Below are positions 16,901 to 24,197 of a DNA stretch of 64,000 nucleotides, one piece after another. The position numbers and the translations under genes were made by a program. The number at the start of each line of letters is the position of its first letter. The stretch's first letter is position 1. This DNA is from Candidatus Latescibacterota bacterium (GTDB lineage Bacteria; JAAXHH01). The stretch spans positions 62,001 through 126,000 of the forward strand of contig JAJEAN010000001.1 of NCBI GenBank assembly GCA_022822725.1. Direction: 5' to 3'. Below the pieces are notes generated by a model. The model searched no databases, was not told the origin of the DNA, and worked only from the letters and a program-made list of their open reading frames with translations.

Positions 16901-17820
16901 CAAGCGGCAGCCTGGAATCGCGTCTTACCAGCGTGCTGCCCTACGTACGCTGGTTATGCAGCACCGGTCTTTCGGAAGCGTGGTCCATCGTGGGACTCGG
17001 CACCGGCGAGGTCGAAGTGGAGGATGCCGTGAGCGATCTCTCCATGCGCATGGCCATGGTGGGCATACGTACTCGATTGGCGGGCAGCGGGGGCAGCGGG
17101 GGCACAGGTCTTGACGTCATCGGGGACGCCGGGCTACTTTATCTGGCGACCGCCGAAAGTGAATCTGCCTCGCTGGGCGACATAGACAGCGACGCACAGC
17201 GGGTGCGCATCGGCCTGGAAGGATCGCGTTCTACGAAACTCGCCGGAGGAACGACCATCACCCCCTATGCCCAGGTGGCCGGCCGATACGACGGGGGCAC
17301 CGGCCAGACCGGCCAGGGCCTGGAGGTTGCGGGAGGCCTGCGACTGTCCGGCGGCCGGGTGGGCATAAACGCGCAGGGCAGGTTCCTGGCCGTCCATACC
17401 GGCGAGGGGTACCGTGAGCAGAGCGTTTCGCTCGTCGCCTACCTGAGTCCGGGCGCGGGCGGGACGGGCCTCTCCATGTCGGTCGCGCCCCGCATGGGAG
17501 CGGGTACCGGCGCTTCGGGTATGATGTGGCGCGAAAGACCGCTCGAGGATACCTCCATGGACGGCCGACGCAATGCCCGCACACTCAGGGCGGAGGTCGG
17601 TTACGGATTCACATATCCCTCCCTGGGCCTTTTGATGACGCCCTTCGGAGAGATGCACCTCCACGGCGAAGACCGGCGGCATATGCGGCTGGGTGCCCGG
17701 TTCGGCGCGGCAGATGCCATTGCCGGCGGTGCATCTCTAGAATTTGCCGGTATGCGGACCGACCGGCATGGCACGGCATCCGAACACCGTATCGGCCTGC
17801 TGGCCCGTATGCGTTTCTGA
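13921..17820 (+). CDS. Autotransporter with three Cache-like modules and Calx-beta-like repeats
   Basis: A 1299-residue secreted protein with an N-terminal hydrophobic signal (about residues 8-35). Three homologous modules of about 145 residues (46-186, 207-355, 479-625) each begin with a DR-TL--FV motif, contain FHADD, FHGAD or FHGAN, and end with a G-FY or G-YF strand. This pattern resembles Cache ligand-binding domains. Two beta-sandwich modules (about 360-460, 633-735) with EGG-QTVTVTATQT look Calx-beta-like, and a third Ig-like module follows (738-825). After a helical linker, residues about 923-1299 form alternating strands ending ...HRIGLLARMRF, a terminal aromatic residue expected of a BamA-inserted barrel. 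The ATG at 13921 has GGGAG 9 bp upstream. Passenger repeats are at most partly identical, so duplication is old. Confidence 0.82.
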   Translation: MISSISGRSMVSMLVLGVMTGLIGWLYGTKPVLAQDMPTGPPKASEVVDRETLATFVEGAKTHIEGIYDSGDALAPFLNSTREEGDWKHGNTFLMLMLLDGTVLFHADDVTASGKNLFELEDDTGKTVVRDLIETGRLGGGHVDYTWDDPNDDEDDPAKVAYATSFFGNNYGNQVILVGGFYQDVSRIEPPVYDASLIPEPEVTAVEVMDRATLQQFVIGAMRGYIGALQEHGTDRYNDILDVFRIEDGHWRHGPIYLFILNDQGYVIFHGADRTLEARNQSHLEDINGVRFVQEFIQVAKAGGGFVEYQYDDPSVPGDEVTGTPKLSFVQSFEARSGRRVIFGAGIYFDPADYDRETMLAVDPSVLTEGGGPQTVTVTATQTGDPLPVTTRLSLNLSGTATGDDYTVTGDMHILIPPEGTTGTTKLSFTVADDGVEEVGGESIVVTASYTMEELASAAITVNDRTVPVLEPGTVTAADIVDRTTLKTFVRAAAAAYTEAIDEVGFDHHEEVVEAFRVEDGIWRVGEIYIFFLQTDGLLFFHGANPSIENMNIIDAQDLNGVYYTRDLIAAAQAGGGYVEYYFDNPAVVGDEELGSPKVSYAESVVVDGMELVIGSGFYFDFTGYTPEVTLSVNPATVSEEGGAQTVTVTATQTSMAIPVQTVIPLSLSGTAGSDDYRVSGDLSVTIPGEAKEGSTQLAIAVVNDDVYESGGEAIIVTASFDDRDLDSATVVVTDSYDAPATVGTSRAVTLDAGESRTIDAGALFSGTDLGFSAASSDNGVAEAVISGATVTVTGVRKGSATVTIAARNAAGTASVDVGVTVTAIAAERMAYENILGAMGRNMLSSVSTTIGGRFTAGAGAQGITVGGRRIDGFASSVSALADITGHGRQAQEKHSALLNDAGHRHNAGGDYLLQTSSFSYALEDHTATGGPRWSVWGAGDLQSFQGEPDAGTSYDGNLKTVYLGFDVALQRNWTAGIALSHATGQSDYDVTVASGSLESRLTSVLPYVRWLCSTGLSEAWSIVGLGTGEVEVEDAVSDLSMRMAMVGIRTRLAGSGGSGGTGLDVIGDAGLLYLATAESESASLGDIDSDAQRVRIGLEGSRSTKLAGGTTITPYAQVAGRYDGGTGQTGQGLEVAGGLRLSGGRVGINAQGRFLAVHTGEGYREQSVSLVAYLSPGAGGTGLSMSVAPRMGAGTGASGMMWRERPLEDTSMDGRRNARTLRAEVGYGFTYPSLGLLMTPFGEMHLHGEDRRHMRLGARFGAADAIAGGASLEFAGMRTDRHGTASEHRIGLLARMRF

Positions 17821-17868
17821 CACCCGACGACCGGGTCGTGACCTGCCCGTCGCGGCGGGAGCCGGTCC

Positions 17869-17900
17869 ACAGGTAAAGGACTTCAACAGGTAAAGGACTT
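17869..17900. repeat. 15-bp direct repeat upstream of the second PhyH gene
   Basis: ACAGGTAAAGGACTT occurs at 17869-17883 and 17886-17900 (period 17). The second copy ends 7 bp before the PhyH ATG and supplies a Shine-Dalgarno-like AAAGGA, so the duplication has copied the ribosome-binding region. Confidence 0.8.
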
Positions 17901-17907
17901 TCATAAG

Positions 17908-18729
17908 ATGACATTGACAAGCGAAGAAGTCGCCCATTTCAGGACCCACGGTTACGTGGCCAAACCGGGATTCTTCTCAGACCGGGAGACCCGGGCATTC
18001 CAGGCCGAGATCGATCGTCTCATGGAAGACGGCGCGCTGCGCAACGTCGCAACGGCGGGCGACGGGAAGACGACGTCCACCACGCAGCGCAACCTGCAAC
18101 TGTGCCCGATGTACCGTCACAGCGACCTGTTCAGGGCCCTCCCGTTCCAGCCCGGCGTGGTCGATACCATCTCCCGGTTGATCGGCGATCCCTTTATTCT
18201 CCACCTGGACCAGGTCTTTCTCAAACCGGGCGGAGACGGCATGGGCACCCACTGGCACCAGGACAACGCCTATTTCAAGATCCGTGATCCGCTCATGGGC
18301 ACGGCCATGTGGATCGCCGTGCACGACGCCACCGTCGAAAACGGCACCATGCAGGTGATTCCCGGCAGTTATCGGACACCCTACGAGCACAGCCGTGACC
18401 CTTACAGCGACCACCACATCCGCTGTTATCCGCCGGAGGAGAAGGCCGATATCATCGAACTGAAGGCGGGCGGCGCCCTGTTCTTCTGCTACGGCACCGC
18501 TCATTGCACCGGCCACAACCGAACGGACCAGTCCCGCGCCGGCATCGCCTTCCACTTTCTGCGCGCGGACTACGCGCCTGAACAACTTATCGCGGACGGC
18601 CGCGACTATCGGCCCTATGTCACCGGATCACGGGCGACGGGCGGGGTAGCGGAGTACGGCATTCGCGTGGACGGCACATGGGAGTCCGAAGTGGAGAAGG
18701 CGCTGGAGCACGGCCAAGCCGTGGGTTGA
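17908..18729 (+). CDS. Phytanoyl-CoA dioxygenase (PhyH) family protein
   Basis: A complete 273-residue Fe(II)/2-oxoglutarate oxygenase. THWHQDN gives the HxD pair (His117, Asp119), and GTAHCTGHNRTDQSRAG gives the distal His199 and the 2-oxoglutarate Arg210. IAVHDATVENGTMQVIPGSY is the standard PhyH core. Length and motif order are normal, so it should be active. The substrate is unknown, and it is only distantly similar to the PhyH at 1-870. It lies alone between the autotransporter and the convergent P1 peptidase. The stop codon sits in the loop of a perfect 6-bp hairpin (18721-18735) that may help terminate transcription. Confidence 0.92.
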   Translation: MTLTSEEVAHFRTHGYVAKPGFFSDRETRAFQAEIDRLMEDGALRNVATAGDGKTTSTTQRNLQLCPMYRHSDLFRALPFQPGVVDTISRLIGDPFILHLDQVFLKPGGDGMGTHWHQDNAYFKIRDPLMGTAMWIAVHDATVENGTMQVIPGSYRTPYEHSRDPYSDHHIRCYPPEEKADIIELKAGGALFFCYGTAHCTGHNRTDQSRAGIAFHFLRADYAPEQLIADGRDYRPYVTGSRATGGVAEYGIRVDGTWESEVEKALEHGQAVG

Positions 18730-18845
18730 ACCCACCTCGCCGTCCCGGCGTGAGATCCTAAATTCCATAGACCGGCAGATGTGTGCGACACCGGCAGAGG
18801 TGTGCAGCGGATGGTACACCGTGCAGGCCGAGGGCTGCCCCTGGA

Positions 18846-19748
18846 TCACTCCCCCAGGCTGTTCAGCACGGCGTCCCAGGCCAGTTCCGAGGCGATCAAC
18901 CCGAAATCGGACGTGCTCTTCAGACGCCTGTTCTCCACCTCGCCCGTCGTCGCCGTAAACAGCACATCCCCGTCCCGCATCGTGTGAAAGGGCTGGATCG
19001 CCCGGGCCATGGACGCGTGGACCTGCCTGCCGATCTGGTTCAGTTCACCCTGGGTCCATTTCTGGTTGGTCACGACCAGCGTCAGCGTGGTGTGCCTGCC
19101 CACTTTGTCGGAACCGGATTTCGAGCCCCTGGCAAGGCGGGCTTCCAGCTTGTCGTAGGGATGGCGATGATCCCGCGTCCGGACCCGGCCTTCGCGGTCC
19201 ACGATATCACCCAGGGCGTTCACCACGGTAAACACACCGATCTTCGTCTCTCCAATCTCGCGAAAAGCACCTCCCTGGCCAACGCCCGCCCAGCGTCCCG
19301 CTCCGCGCCGGCCGTAGTAGAACCGGCCTGGCGATGCCGATTCCGCGGCCGCTTCGCCAAGTAATTTGTCCGGATACACGAAACCTTTCCGGTTGAACCA
19401 GTCGAAGATGATCGCGCCGGCGACGAGGGGGAGGGGCGGGGGATTGCTCGGCGTCGCTGCTGCGGTCAGGACGGCCCGCACGCCGGAAACGGCTTCCAGT
19501 CCGTGCAACGAACCCCCGGCGAAGCAAATGGCGTGGTGGAACTGGTATTCGGATTCGACCACGCCGGGCATGCCGCCGCGCACGTCGACGGCCGTGACGG
19601 CGCCTTCGTCGAAAAGGAAGACCGTGCATCCGGTCGGTCCTTCTTCGTACTCGGCGATACCGATGCGCAGGCGGGGGAAGTCAAACTCGAGCGAGGACGT
19701 GTTGAAACCGGTAACGGGAACGGGAACGGGTGAGTCTCTGCCGGGCAT
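18846..19748 (-). CDS. P1 family (DmpA/NylC-type) N-terminal-nucleophile peptidase
   Basis: A 300-residue protein matching peptidase family S58/P1. FDFPRLRIGIAEYEEGPTGCTVFLF, split here by a short turn, and FHHAICFAGGSLHGLEA are close to the nylon-oligomer hydrolase NylC subgroup. These proteins self-cleave so that a Ser or Thr becomes the new N-terminus and the nucleophile. The expected site is HTTL with Thr220 or Thr221. The residue before the first Thr is His219, whereas NylC has Asn, so processing efficiency is uncertain. There is no signal peptide. Likely activity is aminopeptidase or amide hydrolase on small substrates. Confidence 0.87.
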   Translation of the reverse strand: MPGRDSPVPVPVTGFNTSSLEFDFPRLRIGIAEYEEGPTGCTVFLFDEGAVTAVDVRGGMPGVVESEYQFHHAICFAGGSLHGLEAVSGVRAVLTAAATPSNPPPLPLVAGAIIFDWFNRKGFVYPDKLLGEAAAESASPGRFYYGRRGAGRWAGVGQGGAFREIGETKIGVFTVVNALGDIVDREGRVRTRDHRHPYDKLEARLARGSKSGSDKVGRHTTLTLVVTNQKWTQGELNQIGRQVHASMARAIQPFHTMRDGDVLFTATTGEVENRRLKSTSDFGLIASELAWDAVLNSLGE

Positions 19749-19792
19749 ACTGGCGTCTCCAGGGCGGCTCCGAAGGCGGCGTTAGATACACA

Positions 19793-19829
19793 ATAGCCCG
19801 TGTACTGTTCGGATCAGTCCACGGGCTAT
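19793..19829 (-). terminator. Strong hairpin downstream of the cold-shock gene
   Basis: ATAGCCCGTG (19793-19802) pairs perfectly with CACGGGCTAT (19820-19829). After one mismatch the stem continues with ACTG/CAGT, leaving a 7-nt loop. Read on the minus strand the hairpin is followed by TGTGTAT, a modest U-rich tail. Its position between csp and the P1 gene fits a csp terminator. Confidence 0.68.
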
Positions 19830-19860
19830 CACACTTGCGTACTGTGCTGTGCAGGCGTCT

Positions 19861-20067
19861 CTATCCGGACACCTTGGTTACGTTAGCGGCCTGGAGTCCC
19901 TTGGGACCTTCAGTAATGTCAAAGGTGACTTCATCGCCTTCATTCAGCGTCTTGAATCCCTGAGCGACGATCGCTGAATAGTGAACGAACACATCGTCCC
20001 CATCGTCTCGCGCGATGAATCCGAACCCCTTGCGTTCGTTGAACCACTTTACCGTGCCGCGTTCCAT
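19861..20067 (-). CDS. Cold-shock domain protein, CspA family
   Basis: A 68-residue protein starting at the ATG at 20065-20067 ([18 protein letters not shown]), with GGAGTG 5 bp upstream. It has both RNA-binding motifs, KGFGFI and VFVHYSAI, and the usual [11 protein letters not shown]-terminus. Such proteins bind single-stranded RNA and DNA and act as RNA chaperones. A promoter about 150 bp upstream gives a leader of about 144 nt, typical of cold-shock genes whose leader controls translation. A strong hairpin follows, so the gene is probably monocistronic. Confidence 0.96.
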   Translation of the reverse strand: MERGTVKWFNERKGFGFIARDDGDDVFVHYSAIVAQGFKTLNEGDEVTFDITEGPKGLQAANVTKVSG

Positions 20068-20211
20068 ACTGACACTCCTGCCCTTCTTAGGAAGAAATGT
20101 TCTCCGGGACAAACCTCATAAATAAATACGCGGCACCGACAAAGACGGTGGGATGCCTGGTCACGGTCGCGCATGAGGTTGTCGGGGAGAGGATTAAGAG
20201 ATTTGCTCCTT
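20068..20211 (-). promoter_or_regulatory. Long 5' leader of the cold-shock gene
   Basis: About 144 nt lie between the predicted transcription start and the csp ATG with no ORF of note. Long leaders of cspA-type genes act as thermosensors in enterobacteria. Whether this one does is inference from position and length, because I see no sequence match to the E. coli cold box. Confidence 0.45.
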
Positions 20212-20217
20212 CGGGCA

Positions 20218-20245
20218 AATATACGGAAGAGGGGTCTCTTGTCAA
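20218..20245 (-). promoter_or_regulatory. Sigma70-like promoter of csp
   Basis: On the minus strand TTGACA (20240-20245), 16 bp, TATATT (20218-20223). A weaker plus-strand candidate, TTGCCT, 17 bp, CATAAA (20277-20305), could serve the divergent aminotransferase gene about 100 bp downstream. Confidence 0.72.
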
Positions 20246-20413
20246 GTGATTTCTTGGCCTTCGAGCCAAAAACATGTTGCCTGATACCGTGCCGTGTCGC
20301 ATAAATAAGAGTATCTCTTCACCAACTGATCCCTTTCGCCTTCAACCGATAAAAACCGTGCCGGAATCACCCGGTACGTCACCGGTTGCGGACGGTCATT
20401 CGGAGGTACTCCC

Positions 20414-21838
20414 ATGAACACCCTCTTGCCGGATCTGAACTTCGATCCCAGATACGAAGACCCCAGGGAACTGGCGGCACTCAACCGCAGGGGTTTCCTG
20501 GGCCGCTTTCTCGGCGGCACGCTGGCCGGCGCCGCCCTGCTGTCACTCGGAACGAAATCCGCCAGTGCGTCGGTGGACATGAACGATATGGGCGCGGCGG
20601 CCGCGCCTGATGACGAGCAATTCTGGAAACTGGTCACCAAACAGTTCCTGATCCGACCGGATCTCGCCTACATGAATACCGGTACGCGGGGACCGTCGCC
20701 GCGCAGCGTCCACATGGCGCAGATCGACGCGTTGAATCGCATCAACAACGATTACGTGGATTTCAGACAGAATCACTATACCTCGGACTATGCCGACGAG
20801 TTCATGGCCAAATTTGCCGGGTACATCGGCTGCAAACCCAATGAAATCGCCCTGGCGAACAATACGACGGACGGGATGATCACGGGTACTTTCGGCCCCG
20901 TCCTCGAACCCGGCGACGAGATCCTCTATACCAACCACGATCACGGCGCCGGAACGAACCCCGTGCTGAACAGGGCGCACCGGGACAAGCTGAACATAGG
21001 CGTCATCGACCTTTCCGACCCGAAGCTTCACCCGCCCAAATCGCCGGACGACCTCCTGAAGGCCTTCGAAGCCGCGATCACGCCACGGACCAAGCTGCTC
21101 AGCTTCTGCCACACGAACTATACGGACGGACTGTTCATGCCGGTCAAGGAGATCTGCGAGATGGCGCGGTCAAAGGGTGTCATCACGCTGGTGGACGGCG
21201 CCCAGCCGCCGGGCATGGTCAAGCTCGACATGCACGACCTGGGATGCGACATGTACGCCGGCCCGTCGCACAAGTGGATGCTGGCCTCCATGCAGTCCGG
21301 TTTCTTCTATGTGAAAGAGGACATGTTCGACCGGATTCAGCCGGTTATCTCTACCACGCCCTTCGCCGGTAAGAACATGTACGGCGGGGATCTTTCCACG
21401 AACGAACGGTGGCTCGACCGCATGGGTTCGGCTAGGCAGTATACGAGCCGCGGTTCCAGCTGCTATGCAAAGTGGACAGCCGTCAACGCGGCGCTCGACT
21501 TCCACAATCACCTGACCCCTGAAGGCATCGAGGCCCGCATCCGCTACCTGGCCGGCAAGCTGGGCAACGGACTCCGTAATATCGACGGTGTGGAGGTATT
21601 CGCTTCCGAGGACCCGAGGCTTCACGCGGGCCTGGTTCCGTTCAGGATCAAGGGCGTGCCGACGCGGGATCTGAATATGAAGCTTATGGAGGATTACAAC
21701 ATCTACATCCGCAGCGTGACCCACCTGCAGGTCGGATGGGACGCCAACCGCGCCTCGATGCACATCATGGTCACGGCAGCCGAGGTGGACAGGCTACTCG
21801 GCGCGGTCGAGGAGATTTCCAAATCGGTGAACGGATAG
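20414..21838 (+). CDS. Tat-exported class V PLP aminotransferase-like protein
   Basis: A 474-residue protein. The N-terminus LNRRGFLGRFLGG, then a hydrophobic stretch and ASAS near residue 52, is a twin-arginine signal, so the protein is probably exported folded with its cofactor. The rest is a class V aminotransferase fold related to isopenicillin-N epimerase-like proteins: TDGMITGTFGPV, VDGAQPPGMVKLD (PLP aspartate) and SHKWM (Lys287, Schiff base). The start has GGAGGT 7 bp upstream. An exported PLP enzyme is unusual. Candidate activities include desulfuration, epimerisation or lyase reactions on extracytoplasmic amino acids, none of which can be chosen from sequence. It is followed by a good hairpin. 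Confidence 0.86.
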   Translation: MNTLLPDLNFDPRYEDPRELAALNRRGFLGRFLGGTLAGAALLSLGTKSASASVDMNDMGAAAAPDDEQFWKLVTKQFLIRPDLAYMNTGTRGPSPRSVHMAQIDALNRINNDYVDFRQNHYTSDYADEFMAKFAGYIGCKPNEIALANNTTDGMITGTFGPVLEPGDEILYTNHDHGAGTNPVLNRAHRDKLNIGVIDLSDPKLHPPKSPDDLLKAFEAAITPRTKLLSFCHTNYTDGLFMPVKEICEMARSKGVITLVDGAQPPGMVKLDMHDLGCDMYAGPSHKWMLASMQSGFFYVKEDMFDRIQPVISTTPFAGKNMYGGDLSTNERWLDRMGSARQYTSRGSSCYAKWTAVNAALDFHNHLTPEGIEARIRYLAGKLGNGLRNIDGVEVFASEDPRLHAGLVPFRIKGVPTRDLNMKLMEDYNIYIRSVTHLQVGWDANRASMHIMVTAAEVDRLLGAVEEISKSVNG

Positions 21839-21847
21839 GCCGGATCT

Positions 21848-22675
21848 TCAGGGCGGGTCTTCCTTGCCCGCCCTTTCGGTCTTCTTTCTGTCAATCCGCA
21901 TCCAGAGGTGCTTCATGATCCATTCCAGGAGTCGGGGCGACAGCCAGTGGAAGAAGACGAAGAACTTGCCGTAGAAGGATACCACGACTTCACGGCTTCC
22001 CCGGCGGGCGGCGCGGACGATGGCCGCGGCCACGTATTCGGCGGAGATCGAAGGGGCGCTCATCCGCTGCCCCTTCTGTCTCATCAGGGGCGTGTCGTGG
22101 AAGGTCGTGTCGACCCGGGGCGGACACAGGACCGTAACGGTGATCCCGTGTTCGGCCACTTCCATGCGCAGGCTGTCCGAAAAGGCCTGTACGGCGAATT
22201 TGCTCGCGCAGTAGGCCGAGATGTGGGGCAGCGCCCGCTTGCCTGCGACGGATGAGATATTGACGATCCGGCCGCTTTTCTGCCTGATCATGTGGGGCAG
22301 CACCGCCTGCGTGCACCAGATCAGGCCGAAGAAATTCACTTCGAAGATCCGCTTCAATTCCTCCGGATCCATACCGTCCACCGGACTCAGCAGGCCGATT
22401 CCCGCGTTGTTGACCAGTACGTCTATACTTCCCAGGGACGCCGCGACCTCTTTCATCTTTTTGAACGCGGCGGACCGGTCCGTGACGTCCACGGCCATGG
22501 GGACCGCCCGTCCACCCGCCTTCTCGATGTCCGCGGCGATACGGACCAGCCTCCCCTCCGAACGGGCCGTCAGGACGACCGTGGCGCCTTCGCGGGCAAA
22601 GGCCTCGGCCGCCGCCTGCCCGATACCGGTCGATGCGCCGGTAACCACCACCACTTTGCCACGCACCGAAGCCAT
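21848..22675 (-). CDS. SDR-family oxidoreductase
   Basis: A 275-residue classical short-chain dehydrogenase: TGASTGIG near residues 13-20, TARSE after strand two (suggesting NADP(H)), NNAGIG, and SSVAG...YCASK as the catalytic site. The C-terminal 40 residues include an aromatic segment (FYGKFFVFFHWLSPRLLEWIM) that may associate with membrane, as in SDRs acting on lipids or acyl chains. It is six bases from the upstream Gfo/Idh stop codon, so it is in the same minus-strand operon. The substrate is unknown. Confidence 0.9.
   Translation of the reverse strand: MASVRGKVVVVTGASTGIGQAAAEAFAREGATVVLTARSEGRLVRIAADIEKAGGRAVPMAVDVTDRSAAFKKMKEVAASLGSIDVLVNNAGIGLLSPVDGMDPEELKRIFEVNFFGLIWCTQAVLPHMIRQKSGRIVNISSVAGKRALPHISAYCASKFAVQAFSDSLRMEVAEHGITVTVLCPPRVDTTFHDTPLMRQKGQRMSAPSISAEYVAAAIVRAARRGSREVVVSFYGKFFVFFHWLSPRLLEWIMKHLWMRIDRKKTERAGKEDPP
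21850..21874 (+). terminator. Terminator after the aminotransferase gene
   Basis: AGGGCGGG (21850-21857) pairs with CCCGCCCT (21867-21874) around a 9-nt loop, followed by the pyrimidine-rich TTCGGTCTTCTTTCT. The hairpin lies within the last codons of the convergent SDR gene, so it also covers that gene's 3' end. Confidence 0.58.
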
Positions 22676-22681
22676 GAGCGC

Positions 22682-23773
22682 CTAACCCTCCCGGTCCTGT
22701 TCCAGGGAAACCATATGGCCCGTTTCACTGGAACGGTACGCGGCTTCTATGATCTGCAAAACGCGCAGGGCGTTCTCCCCGTCGTCGCAAGGGCCGGCCG
22801 ATTGATCGACCCCCATGGCCGAAGCGATGAACCGGCCGACGAAATCCTGACCGTACCGGCCCCCGTATGCCTCGGATTCCGCGACGACGTACTTCAGCTC
22901 ACGGCGGGGCGTGGCGTTCCAGGCCTCCGACGTGCTCTCGACGACGACGGGCCGATCGTCCTCGGTGGGATACCAGGTGATGTTGCCCTCCAGGCCACGG
23001 AAACCCAGGTAGGTGTCGTAGCTGCCCGACAGGTATCCGGCCTGGCTGATGGGCAGAAGGTATCCCGCGTGAAGCGTGGCGATCGCGCCGCCGCCCATCC
23101 GCATGACCACCCCGGCCGTATCCTCCACGTCGATGGGCTGTTCGTTCAACGTATCCACGATGGCGGTAACGGACGCGACCTCGTCCCGCGTGATATACCG
23201 GATCGCGTCGATCCAGTGGCAGCCCAGCCAGCTGAGGATGCCGCCCCCGGCTATCCGCCTGTTGAACAGCCAGTGCGCAGGATCGCGGAAACGGACCTGG
23301 GAAGTGACCATCCGGCCCTCCACGGACAACAGCTTTCCGATTACCCCCGCGTCGATCAACGCTCTGAGTTCATTGACGATGGGGTGGGACCGCCAGGTGT
23401 AATAGACCCCCAGGCGGACTCCGGCGCCGCGAACCGCGTCGAGCATGGGAGCCATGTCCGCGCTGCTGGCCGCGACCGGCTTCTCCGTCAGGACGTGCTT
23501 TCCCGCTTTCGCCGCCCGGATCACCCACTCCGGGTTCCGGTCGTTCGTCGCCAGCGAGACGACGATGGGTATGTCCTCCCGCTCCATGATCCGGTCGAAG
23601 GTGGGGCGTCCCGGTTCCAGCTTGGGATGATCTTCGCTCCGCAACCGTTCCAGTACCGTGTTGTCCTCGTCCCAGGCCACGATATCCGACACCTCGTCAA
23701 GCAGTTCCAGGGTGCGAAAATGGGGACGTGCGTGTGGATGGGCTACGCCCAGGAAACCGACCTTGACCTTCAT
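22682..23773 (-). CDS. Gfo/Idh/MocA family oxidoreductase
   Basis: A 363-residue protein starting at the ATG at 23771-23773, with AAGGA 10 bp upstream. VGFLGVAHPHARPHF is an altered Rossmann loop (GxAHxH in place of GxGxxG), seen in one branch of the family. VLTEKPVAAS gives the EKP motif, and GCHWIDAIRYI the catalytic His region. It probably acts on a sugar or cyclitol derivative. It lies directly upstream of the SDR gene (6-bp gap), so the two may catalyse successive oxidation/reduction steps. Confidence 0.88.
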   Translation of the reverse strand: MKVKVGFLGVAHPHARPHFRTLELLDEVSDIVAWDEDNTVLERLRSEDHPKLEPGRPTFDRIMEREDIPIVVSLATNDRNPEWVIRAAKAGKHVLTEKPVAASSADMAPMLDAVRGAGVRLGVYYTWRSHPIVNELRALIDAGVIGKLLSVEGRMVTSQVRFRDPAHWLFNRRIAGGGILSWLGCHWIDAIRYITRDEVASVTAIVDTLNEQPIDVEDTAGVVMRMGGGAIATLHAGYLLPISQAGYLSGSYDTYLGFRGLEGNITWYPTEDDRPVVVESTSEAWNATPRRELKYVVAESEAYGGRYGQDFVGRFIASAMGVDQSAGPCDDGENALRVLQIIEAAYRSSETGHMVSLEQDREG

Positions 23774-23842
23774 CGTACCATTCCTTTCACGGACCGCCGG
23801 GGCCACGCGCGTCGTGGTCCGGCCAAATCCGCGCTGGCCGCA

Positions 23843-24187
23843 CTAGCCTTCCCCGTCGAGGTCCTGCCCTGTTCCATACAGGTACTCGTACGTGTAGATG
23901 CCGGTGTTGTGGCCGTCTTTCCAGGTAAACTGCAGGGCGTAGCGGCCGACGGTATTCATGTCGATCACCTCGACGCTCGGATCCAGCGATTCGGTGGCAA
24001 GCAGGGTCAATCCGCCGGTGGAGGACAACTGATCCCGCAGATCGCGGCAGGTGGCGCAGGGACAGGCTTTTCGAAGATCGGCCAGGGCGTATTTTCTTGC
24101 GCTGCCGTCGTTCCAGAAAACGGTCAGTTCGCCCTTCTTCGGGTGATCGAGCGCCAAGTGTTCGGGCGAAGGTGGTGCGGTGGACAT
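23843..24187 (-). CDS. DUF971 domain protein
   Basis: A 114-residue protein from the ATG at 24185-24187. It carries the DUF971 signature: LTVFWNDGSARKYALADLRKACPCATCRD near residues 21-49 (split here by a loop), and the C-terminal YALQFTWKDGHNTGIYTYEYL. The same fold forms the N-terminus of gamma-butyrobetaine hydroxylase, and stand-alone members are linked to iron-sulfur cluster handling. CPCATC could bind metal. It starts 10 bp after the lipoprotein gene stops, so the two are co-transcribed. Confidence 0.88.
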   Translation of the reverse strand: MSTAPPSPEHLALDHPKKGELTVFWNDGSARKYALADLRKACPCATCRDLRDQLSSTGGLTLLATESLDPSVEVIDMNTVGRYALQFTWKDGHNTGIYTYEYLYGTGQDLDGEG

Positions 24188-24197
24188 GACGGCGCTA

